This document shows positions 16,011-22,106 of a stretch of DNA of 46,574 nt, piece by piece. A model generated the notes under the pieces. It did not search any database and was not told the origin of the DNA. It worked only from the letters and a program-made list of their open reading frames with translations. The stretch covers positions 1 through 46,574 of the forward strand of contig NZ_JACRYL010000010.1 of assembly GCF_014306625.1 (NCBI RefSeq), read 5' to 3'. Positions within the stretch are counted from its first letter, which is position 1. Every line of letters begins with the position of its first letter. This stretch comes from Pedobacter fastidiosus (GTDB taxonomy: Bacteria > Bacteroidota > Bacteroidia > Sphingobacteriales > Sphingobacteriaceae). The position numbers and the translations under genes were made by a program.

Positions 16011-16658
16011 ATGAACATCTCTATTATCGACGATCACAAGCTTGTATCCCAACTACTCAAGCTTTCTCTCTCTCAATTCGATTTTATCGAATCGATAAAC
16101 ATATTTAATGATGCTGAGCAATTTTTCGAACATGCTGATTTTTGGCAAACTAATTTATTAATAACGGATATGTTAATGCCTAAAATGAATGGCGTTGATG
16201 TGATTAATAAGTGCAGGGGCTTACAAACTAAGGCAGAACTTAAAATTTTGGTTCTTTCTACCGTGGCTGATGCCGTAATAATAAATGATGCATTTGCTAT
16301 TGGAGCAAATGGTTATTTGGGTAAAGATGTAAGTATAAAAGAACTTATTAAGGCCATAAAATTTGTTGATGCAGAAATTAACAGATCTTATGTGGGAGAA
16401 GGTTTGAAAAGTGTTTTGCCAGAATGCCCGCTTTACGATTCATTCAAATTTAATCTGTCTCCAAGAGAAAAAGAACTTTTAAATAATGTGTGCGTTGGTA
16501 AAACTGCAAAGGAAATATCAACGGATTTAGCGCTTAGTTTAAACACCGTTCAAAGCTACATGAAGCAGTTAATGCGGAAAATGGAAGTGAAACGAACTCC
16601 AGATCTTATTTTGAAAGCCATCAAGTACGGTATGCATCACCCGCAATATTTAGCCTAG
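16011..16658 (+). CDS. Response regulator, NarL/LuxR type
   Basis: 215 residues from the ATG at 16011 (218 from 16002). The start at 16011 aligns exactly with the paralogue: MNISIIDDHKLV versus MDISIVEDHKLV. Counting from 16002, the phosphoacceptor is Asp56 (LLITDMLMPKMNG), with Lys near 108 (YLGKD). The C-terminal HTH is intact: LSPREKELL, VGKTAKEISTDLALSLNTVQSYMKQLMRKM. It should be a DNA-binding transcription regulator. There is no kinase in the window. It converges on purN with a 10-bp gap. Confidence 0.88.
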   Translation: MNISIIDDHKLVSQLLKLSLSQFDFIESINIFNDAEQFFEHADFWQTNLLITDMLMPKMNGVDVINKCRGLQTKAELKILVLSTVADAVIINDAFAIGANGYLGKDVSIKELIKAIKFVDAEINRSYVGEGLKSVLPECPLYDSFKFNLSPREKELLNNVCVGKTAKEISTDLALSLNTVQSYMKQLMRKMEVKRTPDLILKAIKYGMHHPQYLA

Positions 16659-16668
16659 ATTATTTATC

Positions 16669-17247
16669 TTATTTTTTAATTTTTTTTACTATTCCTTCGA
16701 TTATTCTTGGATAATGTAAATGTTCTAATTGCTGGCCTTTAAACTTAACCATTTCGAGGTTATCGTTTTTGTCAATCTTATATTTTGCTTGATAAATATA
16801 TTCTCCCTCATCATAGTTCTCATCAACATAATGAATGGTAATTCCACCTTCATTATCTCCTGATGCCATAACTGCATTATGAACATGATCACCGTACATG
16901 CCTTTTCCACCGAATTTTGGTAAAATGGCTGGGTGTATATTTATAATCCGACCAGGGTAAGCTGCAATTAAATTTTGTGGAACCAGCCATAAAAAACCCG
17001 CAAGAACAATAAAATCAATATCTAGATTTTTTAATAAATCAATTATATTATCTGTTTTATAAAGTTCGTGTTTATCAAAAATATGACTTGGTATTTCGAA
17101 GTTGTCTGCCCTTTGCAAAACATAGGCGTCCGAATTGTTGGTTAAAACTAAAGAGATTTCAATATCATTACTGCGCTTAAAATGCTCCATCAGCTTTTGG
17201 GCGTTGGAGCCAGAACCTGATGCAAATATGGCTATTCGTTTTTTCAC
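16669..17247 (-). CDS. purN: PurN, phosphoribosylglycinamide formyltransferase
   Basis: 192 residues. Transfers formyl from 10-formyl-THF to GAR in purine synthesis. The family motifs are present: FASGSGSNAQKL at the N-terminus, the catalytic N-x-H in IINIHPAILPKFGGKGMYG, and GGITIHYVDENYDEG with the catalytic Asp. Length is typical. It is a single gene with its own promoter, divergent from rpsT. Confidence 0.95.
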   Translation of the reverse strand: MKKRIAIFASGSGSNAQKLMEHFKRSNDIEISLVLTNNSDAYVLQRADNFEIPSHIFDKHELYKTDNIIDLLKNLDIDFIVLAGFLWLVPQNLIAAYPGRIINIHPAILPKFGGKGMYGDHVHNAVMASGDNEGGITIHYVDENYDEGEYIYQAKYKIDKNDNLEMVKFKGQQLEHLHYPRIIEGIVKKIKK

Positions 17248-17264
17248 TCGAAATTCGTTTTCCC

Positions 17265-17272
17265 CAAAAATA
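17265..17272 (-). promoter_or_regulatory. Probable -7 element of purN
   Basis: The minus strand reads TATTTTTG, an exact TAnnTTTG, 17 bp before the purN ATG, giving a very short leader. Confidence 0.5.
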
Positions 17273-17351
17273 GTATTTTAAGCGTGTATTCATAATAGAA
17301 ACTGATTTTTATTAAATTAAATAATTTATATTTTTATTGCTCAAAATGACG

Positions 17352-17359
17352 TACTTTTG
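17352..17359 (+). promoter_or_regulatory. Upstream candidate -7 element of rpsT
   Basis: TACTTTTG followed by CA is a textbook Bacteroidota -7 element, 129 bp before rpsT. The -33 position is T-rich only. It may be a second, distal rpsT promoter. Confidence 0.4.
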
Positions 17360-17407
17360 CACAACAGAAATGGGGTTTAATTTTAGTTAATAAAAAAATT
17401 AAAAGTG

Positions 17408-17439
17408 TTTGTATTTTAAAAACATAAATCCTATATTTG
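17408..17439 (+). promoter_or_regulatory. Promoter of rpsT
   Basis: TTTG (17408-17411) at -33, a 20-bp spacer, then TATATTTG (17432-17439) at -7. Both elements match the Bacteroidota consensus, and the ATG follows 49 bp later. Confidence 0.75.
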
Positions 17440-17488
17440 CAACCCGAATTATAGGAAACGATTAGAAAAAATAAAAGGCTAAATAGAA

Positions 17489-17743
17489 ATGGCAAATCAT
17501 AAATCTTCATTAAAAAGAATTAGAGCAAACGCAACAAAACGTTTACGTAATAGATATCAGGCAAAAACTACACGTACTTTCATTAAAAGACTACGTGCAG
17601 CAGAAGATAAAAAATCTGCTTCTGATTTATTGCCTAAAGTAATCTCTATGTTGGATCGTTTAGCTAAAAAAAGCATTATTCACAAAAATAAAGCGGCTAA
17701 CAATAAATCAAAATTAACGAAATTCGTTAACGGTTTAAAATAA
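17489..17743 (+). CDS. rpsT: 30S ribosomal protein bS20
   Basis: 84 residues, very basic and helical, starting MANHKSSLKRIRANATKRLR, the bS20 signature, with KSIIHKNKAANNKSKL near the end. Binds 16S rRNA in the body of the small subunit. Monocistronic between a strong promoter and a strong terminator. Confidence 0.97.
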   Translation: MANHKSSLKRIRANATKRLRNRYQAKTTRTFIKRLRAAEDKKSASDLLPKVISMLDRLAKKSIIHKNKAANNKSKLTKFVNGLK

Positions 17744-17765
17744 GTCAATTTTTTTACGATATTTA

Positions 17766-17802
17766 AAAAGGCATCTCAACCAAAAGTTGGGATGCTTTTT
17801 TT
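17766..17802 (+). terminator. Intrinsic terminator of rpsT
   Basis: GCATCTCAAC (17771-17780) pairs with GTTGGGATGC (17786-17795), with one G-U pair, a 5-base loop and a T-run of seven. radC starts 13 bp after it. Confidence 0.85.
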
Positions 17803-17814
17803 ATTTTAAAAAAA

Positions 17815-18513
17815 ATGGCAGATTACGAACAAAAATTAGGTATTAAGCTTTGGGCTGAAGAAGATCGTCCACGAGAAAAGCTTTTGCAACATGGTAGAAG
17901 GCATTTAACCGATGCCGAACTTATAGCCATTTTAATCGGTTCTGGAAATAGAGCCGAAACGGCGGTAGATTTAAGTAAGAGAATTTTAGCCTTTTACGAA
18001 AATAACCTAACCAAACTCGGCAAAGCATCTATTGGCGACCTTTCAAAATTTAAAGGTATTGGCGAGGCCAAGGCAATTTCTATTGTTGCGGCGTTAGAAC
18101 TTGGATTAAGGCGGAAGGAAAATGTAGAAGATGAAATTTTCCAAATCACTACATCAAACGATGTTTATAAATATCTTCATCAAACATTCGCAGATCTTAA
18201 TCATGAAGAATTTTGGATTCTTTTGCTCAATAGATCCAACAATATCATAGGCAAATATCTTATTAGTAAAGGCGGACAAGCGGGTACAATAGCCGATCCA
18301 AAAATAATTTTTAAAGTAGCCTTAGAAAATAATGCCGCTAATATTGTCTTGGCGCATAACCATCCTTCAGGCAATTTAAAGCCAAGCGATAGTGATAATA
18401 AATTAACCAAGCAACTTGTTGCTTCAGGTAATTTTTTGGGTCTTTTTGTTGTTGATCATCTCATATTTGCCAACAATAAATATTACAGCTATAAGGATGC
18501 TGATATGATTTAG
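17815..18513 (+). CDS. radC: RadC/YsxA-type JAB-domain protein
   Basis: 232 residues. The N-terminal part has the helix-hairpin-helix-like region typical of RadC (LSKFKGIGEAKAISIVAALELG). The C-terminal MPN/JAMM domain carries the metal site H-x-H-P-S-G (AHNHPSGNLKPSDSD). The family is widespread; its role in DNA repair is unproven. The start MADYEQKLGIKLWAEEDRPRE fits the family (LL.GP.sLsdaELLA block follows). Confidence 0.92.
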   Translation: MADYEQKLGIKLWAEEDRPREKLLQHGRRHLTDAELIAILIGSGNRAETAVDLSKRILAFYENNLTKLGKASIGDLSKFKGIGEAKAISIVAALELGLRRKENVEDEIFQITTSNDVYKYLHQTFADLNHEEFWILLLNRSNNIIGKYLISKGGQAGTIADPKIIFKVALENNAANIVLAHNHPSGNLKPSDSDNKLTKQLVASGNFLGLFVVDHLIFANNKYYSYKDADMI

Positions 18514-18522
18514 AGATGATTC

Positions 18523-18569
18523 TTAATGTTTAATTAACAATTATTGAACCTGCTTTATATTCATTTTTG
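18523..18569 (+). promoter_or_regulatory. 11-bp-spaced TTAAC-like repeats and -7 element before the EEP gene
   Basis: TTAAT (18523), TTAAC (18534) and TGAAC (18545) are spaced exactly 11 bp. CATTTTTG (18562-18569), one base off TAnnTTTG, follows after 12 bp. The layout resembles the three regulatory sites at 27714, 32374 and 39602, where the gap is 10 bp, so this is the weaker member. Confidence 0.4.
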
Positions 18570-18581
18570 TAAATTGCTCCA

Positions 18582-19421
18582 ATGAAAACACTTAAATTTT
18601 TATTGATTTTTTTATCTCTGGCGTCAATATCAATGGCTCAAAAAGGAAATGTTGCGATTAATATTATCACTTATAATATTCGTTTAAATGTAGCTTCTGA
18701 TGGAATAAATGCTTGGCCAAATCGCAAAGAAAACGTTAAGGCCTTGGTAAAGTTTCACGATGCAGATATTCTGTGTGTGCAAGAAGCTTTACCCGAACAG
18801 TTTGATGCGCTTTTAGAAAATTCAAATTTCGATGTTGTCGGCGTAGGTAGAGATGATGGCAAAAGAAAGGGGGAGTTTTCTGCTGTTTATTTCGATAAAT
18901 CTCGATTTACCAAAAAGGATGGAGGCACTTTTTGGCTCTCTCCAATACCAGATGTTCCATCAAAAGGTTGGGATGCAGCTTTAAATCGAGTTTGTAGTTG
19001 GGCGAAATTATACGATAAACTAAACAAAAAAGAATTCATTGTTTTTAATACCCATTACGATCATATTGGCGTTCAAGCAAGGATTGAATCTGCTAAATTG
19101 ATCAAAAAGAAAATTCAGGAAATTGCACCAACTTTGCCCGTGGTTTTTACTGGCGATTTAAATGTTACCCCAGAAACCGAAGCCATTTCTACCATAAAAT
19201 CTTTTTTAACTGATGCTAAGGATATTACTGTTGAGCCTCCTTATGGGCCATCTGGTACTTTTAATTCTTTTGATTTTAACAGCGACTTAAAAAATAGAAT
19301 TGACTACATTTTTGTAAATAAAGACTTCAAAGTGCAAAAATTTGCCGTACTTACAGATAGTAAAGACAAAAGATATTTTTCTGATCATCTTCCTGTCTTC
19401 GTTAAACTTTTCTTTAAATAA
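18582..19421 (+). CDS. Secreted endonuclease/exonuclease/phosphatase (EEP) family protein
   Basis: 279 residues with a Sec signal peptide (residues 1-19, cleavage after SMA). All EEP motifs are visible: ITYNIRLN, the metal-binding Glu in VQEAL, THYDHIG, FTGDLNVTPE, RIDYIFV and the catalytic SDHLPV. Such periplasmic or secreted enzymes hydrolyse phosphodiesters or phosphomonoesters (sphingomyelinase-, DNase- or phosphatase-like); the substrate cannot be read from the sequence. The promoter region carries repeats that may tie it to the same regulator as the TonB receptor genes. The next gene begins 5 bp later, so it may head that operon. Confidence 0.9.
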   Translation: MKTLKFLLIFLSLASISMAQKGNVAINIITYNIRLNVASDGINAWPNRKENVKALVKFHDADILCVQEALPEQFDALLENSNFDVVGVGRDDGKRKGEFSAVYFDKSRFTKKDGGTFWLSPIPDVPSKGWDAALNRVCSWAKLYDKLNKKEFIVFNTHYDHIGVQARIESAKLIKKKIQEIAPTLPVVFTGDLNVTPETEAISTIKSFLTDAKDITVEPPYGPSGTFNSFDFNSDLKNRIDYIFVNKDFKVQKFAVLTDSKDKRYFSDHLPVFVKLFFK

Positions 19422-19426
19422 GGCAT

Positions 19427-20185
19427 TTGGAAACAGCTCATTCATCATATTTTCCCTTTCAGTTTGAGCTTTTTGGTCAGTTTTACCATTGGCATTACAT
19501 TTTTGAAACCTTAGCCTTTATAATCGGTGTTCGCGTATATTACTATTTAAAAAAGGGTATCATCGATCCAATATCCGATGAAAACCGATTGTGGATTATG
19601 TTGGGTGCCATGCTTGGTGCATTAATCGGTTCGAGAGTTATCGCAATTTTAGAAACACCAGAAGTTTTAAAACATCTAACCTTTTTAATGCTTTACCAAA
19701 GTAAAACCATTATTGGTGGTTTACTCGGCGGTTTATTTGGGGTAGAGCTTATCAAAAAAATAATTGGTGTTAAAATCGCTTCTGGCGATATATACATTGT
19801 TCCGATTTTGGTTGCGCTGTTTATTGGTCGGATAGGGTGCTTTTCTATGGGGATTGATGAGCCCACTTATGGGATCGAAACAACCTTTATTATGAGGATG
19901 GATTTGGGAGATGGTAAACTGAGGCATCCGATCATGCTTTACGAAATGATATTTTTGATAATGCTATTCCTGCTATTTCAAAGCATCAAAATGAAGCATT
20001 TAATCAACGGCGATCGTTTTAAACTCTTTATGGTTTTGTACTTTTTATTTCGGTTTCTAATTGAATTCATTAAGCCATATCATCCATTATTCTTAAATTT
20101 AAGCAGTATTCATTGGTCTGCAATTTTTATTTTTATATATTACTATAAGTTTATAATTAGAATAACTAAGGTCAGTTTTAGCTAA
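19427..20185 (+). CDS. Lgt-like integral membrane protein lacking the catalytic His
   Basis: 252 residues with about seven membrane helices in the fold of prolipoprotein diacylglyceryl transferase. Matching blocks: IIGGLLGGLFGVE (Lgt: HGGLIG), FIGRIGCFSMG...YG, LRHPIMLYE and FRFLIEFIKPYHP. In E. coli Lgt the first block holds the essential His103; here the position is Leu. The Arg of GRIG is kept, but the following Asn is Cys. A conventional Lgt reaction is therefore doubtful. The start is TTG, 5 bp after the EEP stop. The gene is 8 bp before a Tes-like radical SAM gene, so a linked lipid-modifying function is plausible (inference). Confidence 0.75.
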   Translation: METAHSSYFPFQFELFGQFYHWHYIFETLAFIIGVRVYYYLKKGIIDPISDENRLWIMLGAMLGALIGSRVIAILETPEVLKHLTFLMLYQSKTIIGGLLGGLFGVELIKKIIGVKIASGDIYIVPILVALFIGRIGCFSMGIDEPTYGIETTFIMRMDLGDGKLRHPIMLYEMIFLIMLFLLFQSIKMKHLINGDRFKLFMVLYFLFRFLIEFIKPYHPLFLNLSSIHWSAIFIFIYYYKFIIRITKVSFS

Positions 20186-20193
20186 TCAACTTT

Positions 20194-21588
20194 ATGGCAA
20201 ATACCCGAGATTATATTTACTACGATTATACAAAAAGCCTTTGCCCTGAATGTTTACAGCTTTGTGATGCCAAAATTGTATTTCAGGATGCTAAGGTTTT
20301 TATGCTGAAAAACTGCAGAACGCATGGCGATAGCAAGGTTATGATTGCTGATGATGTAGAATATTACAAGCAGATCAGAAATTACAACAAGCAATCTGAA
20401 ATGCCCCTAAAATTTAATACCAAGGTGCATTATGGTTGCCCATACGATTGCGGTTTGTGTACCGATCACGAGCAGCATTCTTGCTTAACAGTAATCGAAG
20501 TTACTGATCGATGCAACTTGGCTTGCCCAACCTGCTATGCCATGTCTTCTCCGAGTTATGGAAGGCATAGAACACTTGAGGAAATTAATAAAATGATGGA
20601 TGTGGTAGTGGCTAATGAGGGCGAACCGGATGTTGTTCAGCTTTCTGGCGGAGAACCAACCGTTCACCCTGATTTTTTTGCAATTCTAGATTTGGCCAAA
20701 ACAAAGCCCATTAAACATTTAATGGTCAACACTAATGGAATCAGAATTGCAAAGGATATCCACTTTGTGGAGAAGTTGGCCAGCTATATGCCCGATTTTG
20801 AGATTTATCTACAGTTTGATAGTTTCAGCCCCGAGGTTTTAACCAAGCTCAGAGGTGAAGATCTAACGGAGGTTAGAAAAAAAGCCATAGATCATTTAAA
20901 TCAATTCAATGTTTCAACAACCTTAGTGGTTACGCTTCAAAATGGATTGAATGATCATGAAATTGGCGATATTCTGGATTATGCACTGAAGCAAAAATGT
21001 GTTCGGGGAGTAACTTTTCAGCCAACGCAGGTTGCTGGAAGAAACGACGATTATAATGATCAAAAAGGAAGAATTACCTTAACCGAAGTAAGACGTAAAA
21101 TTTACGAGCAATACCCAGTATTTACGCCTCAAGATTTAATTCCAGTTCCATGCAATCCAGATGCTCTTTGTATGGCTTATGCGCTAAAAATTGGCGATGA
21201 GGTAATTCCAATGACGCATTTGATCAATCCTGAAGATTTGTTGAACAATTCAAAAAACACCATTGTTTTCGAGCACGATGAGAAGCTGAAAGAGCACATG
21301 CTCAATTTATTTAGTACCGGTGTTTCTGTAGATTGTGCCGAAGATACCTTTGGAGAATTGATGTGCTGTTTACCCAGAGTTAAATCTGATAACTTGAGTT
21401 ATGATAATCTTTTTCGTATTATTATAATGAACTTTATGGATCCGCTGGATTTTGACGTGCGTGGGGTGAAAAAATCCTGTGTGCATATTGTGAGCGATAA
21501 ATACAAAATTGTACCTTTTGAAACCATGAATATTTTTTATCGCGATAACAAAATAGATGCAATAAGAGAGAAATTAAATATGAATTGA
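20194..21588 (+). CDS. Radical SAM enzyme of the Tes/MJ0619 type (lipid-modifying candidate)
   Basis: 464 residues. The radical SAM cluster motif C-x3-C-x2-C is CNLACPTC (Cys107, 111, 114), followed by the SAM-binding LSGGEPT. The N-terminus has further cysteines at 17, 20, 24 and 41, and CPYDCGLC with Cys82, 86, 89 and 97. This N-terminal pattern (CPEC, C-x-x-HG, YGCPYDCGLC-x-x-H-x-x-H-x-C) is the hallmark of the MJ0619/Tes family, whose archaeal member joins lipid tails to make tetraether lipids and which carries extra Fe-S or Fe sites. More cysteines lie near the C-terminus. The substrate in Bacteroidota is unknown. It sits in an operon with the Lgt-like gene and two small membrane genes. 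Confidence 0.85.
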   Translation: MANTRDYIYYDYTKSLCPECLQLCDAKIVFQDAKVFMLKNCRTHGDSKVMIADDVEYYKQIRNYNKQSEMPLKFNTKVHYGCPYDCGLCTDHEQHSCLTVIEVTDRCNLACPTCYAMSSPSYGRHRTLEEINKMMDVVVANEGEPDVVQLSGGEPTVHPDFFAILDLAKTKPIKHLMVNTNGIRIAKDIHFVEKLASYMPDFEIYLQFDSFSPEVLTKLRGEDLTEVRKKAIDHLNQFNVSTTLVVTLQNGLNDHEIGDILDYALKQKCVRGVTFQPTQVAGRNDDYNDQKGRITLTEVRRKIYEQYPVFTPQDLIPVPCNPDALCMAYALKIGDEVIPMTHLINPEDLLNNSKNTIVFEHDEKLKEHMLNLFSTGVSVDCAEDTFGELMCCLPRVKSDNLSYDNLFRIIIMNFMDPLDFDVRGVKKSCVHIVSDKYKIVPFETMNIFYRDNKIDAIREKLNMN

Positions 21589-21589
21589 T

Positions 21590-21778
21590 ATGCTTATAGT
21601 CCTTTTGTTTCTTTATGCCTTAACCGCAATTGTTCTTTTTATTGTTGGAGTTATTCAGGTAATTATGAAATCGACTAATAACGAACCGGTTAAACCAGGT
21701 TTGAAATTAATTATCATATCTGTAATTATGGTTGTGATAGGTTTTGGTGCCTGTGCAGTAATTCTTAGCCAATCTTAG
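21590..21778 (+). CDS. Small two-helix membrane protein, first of a tandem pair
   Basis: 62 residues: helix ~2-25, a short polar turn with NNEPVKPGLKL, and helix ~39-58 containing IGFGACAVILS. It starts one base after the radical SAM stop, so it belongs to the same operon. The next gene encodes a paralogue with the same layout. Function unknown. Confidence 0.75.
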   Translation: MLIVLLFLYALTAIVLFIVGVIQVIMKSTNNEPVKPGLKLIIISVIMVVIGFGACAVILSQS

Positions 21779-21779
21779 T

Positions 21780-21974
21780 ATGGAAATTTTTATTTTATAT
21801 TGGATTATCGTTGCAATATTGTTTGTAGTCGGAATTATTCAAATTATCATTAAGGCAGCAAATAATAAACCTTTAAAGCCTGGTTTAAATTTAGTTATCA
21901 TCTCTGTGGTTATGCTTGTAATCGGTGCTGGAGCATGTGCCGTTATCCTTTCAAATCTTCATATTGGTCATTAG
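21780..21974 (+). CDS. Small two-helix membrane protein, second of a tandem pair
   Basis: 64 residues, paralogous to the preceding protein: both share NN-x-P-x-KPGL in the loop and IG-x-GACAVILS in the second helix. Its ATG lies one base after the previous stop. The pair probably arose by tandem duplication and may form a hetero-oligomer serving the radical SAM or Lgt-like enzyme (inference). Last gene of the operon. Confidence 0.75.
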   Translation: MEIFILYWIIVAILFVVGIIQIIIKAANNKPLKPGLNLVIISVVMLVIGAGACAVILSNLHIGH

Positions 21975-22028
21975 TTAATTTATTCATTAAGATTGTTCGT
22001 TAAGCTTCCTGCTTTGCGGTTTTAATAA

Positions 22029-22036
22029 TATCTTTG
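22029..22036 (+). promoter_or_regulatory. Probable -7 element of pheT
   Basis: TATCTTTG, an exact TAnnTTTG, 70 bp before the pheT ATG at 22107. The -33 element is not evident. Confidence 0.45.
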
Positions 22037-22106
22037 CATTTTATAAAATTTGAGTATTTGTCGAGATTATCTCGATACACAATACTCATTACTTGATACT
22101 TTAACA

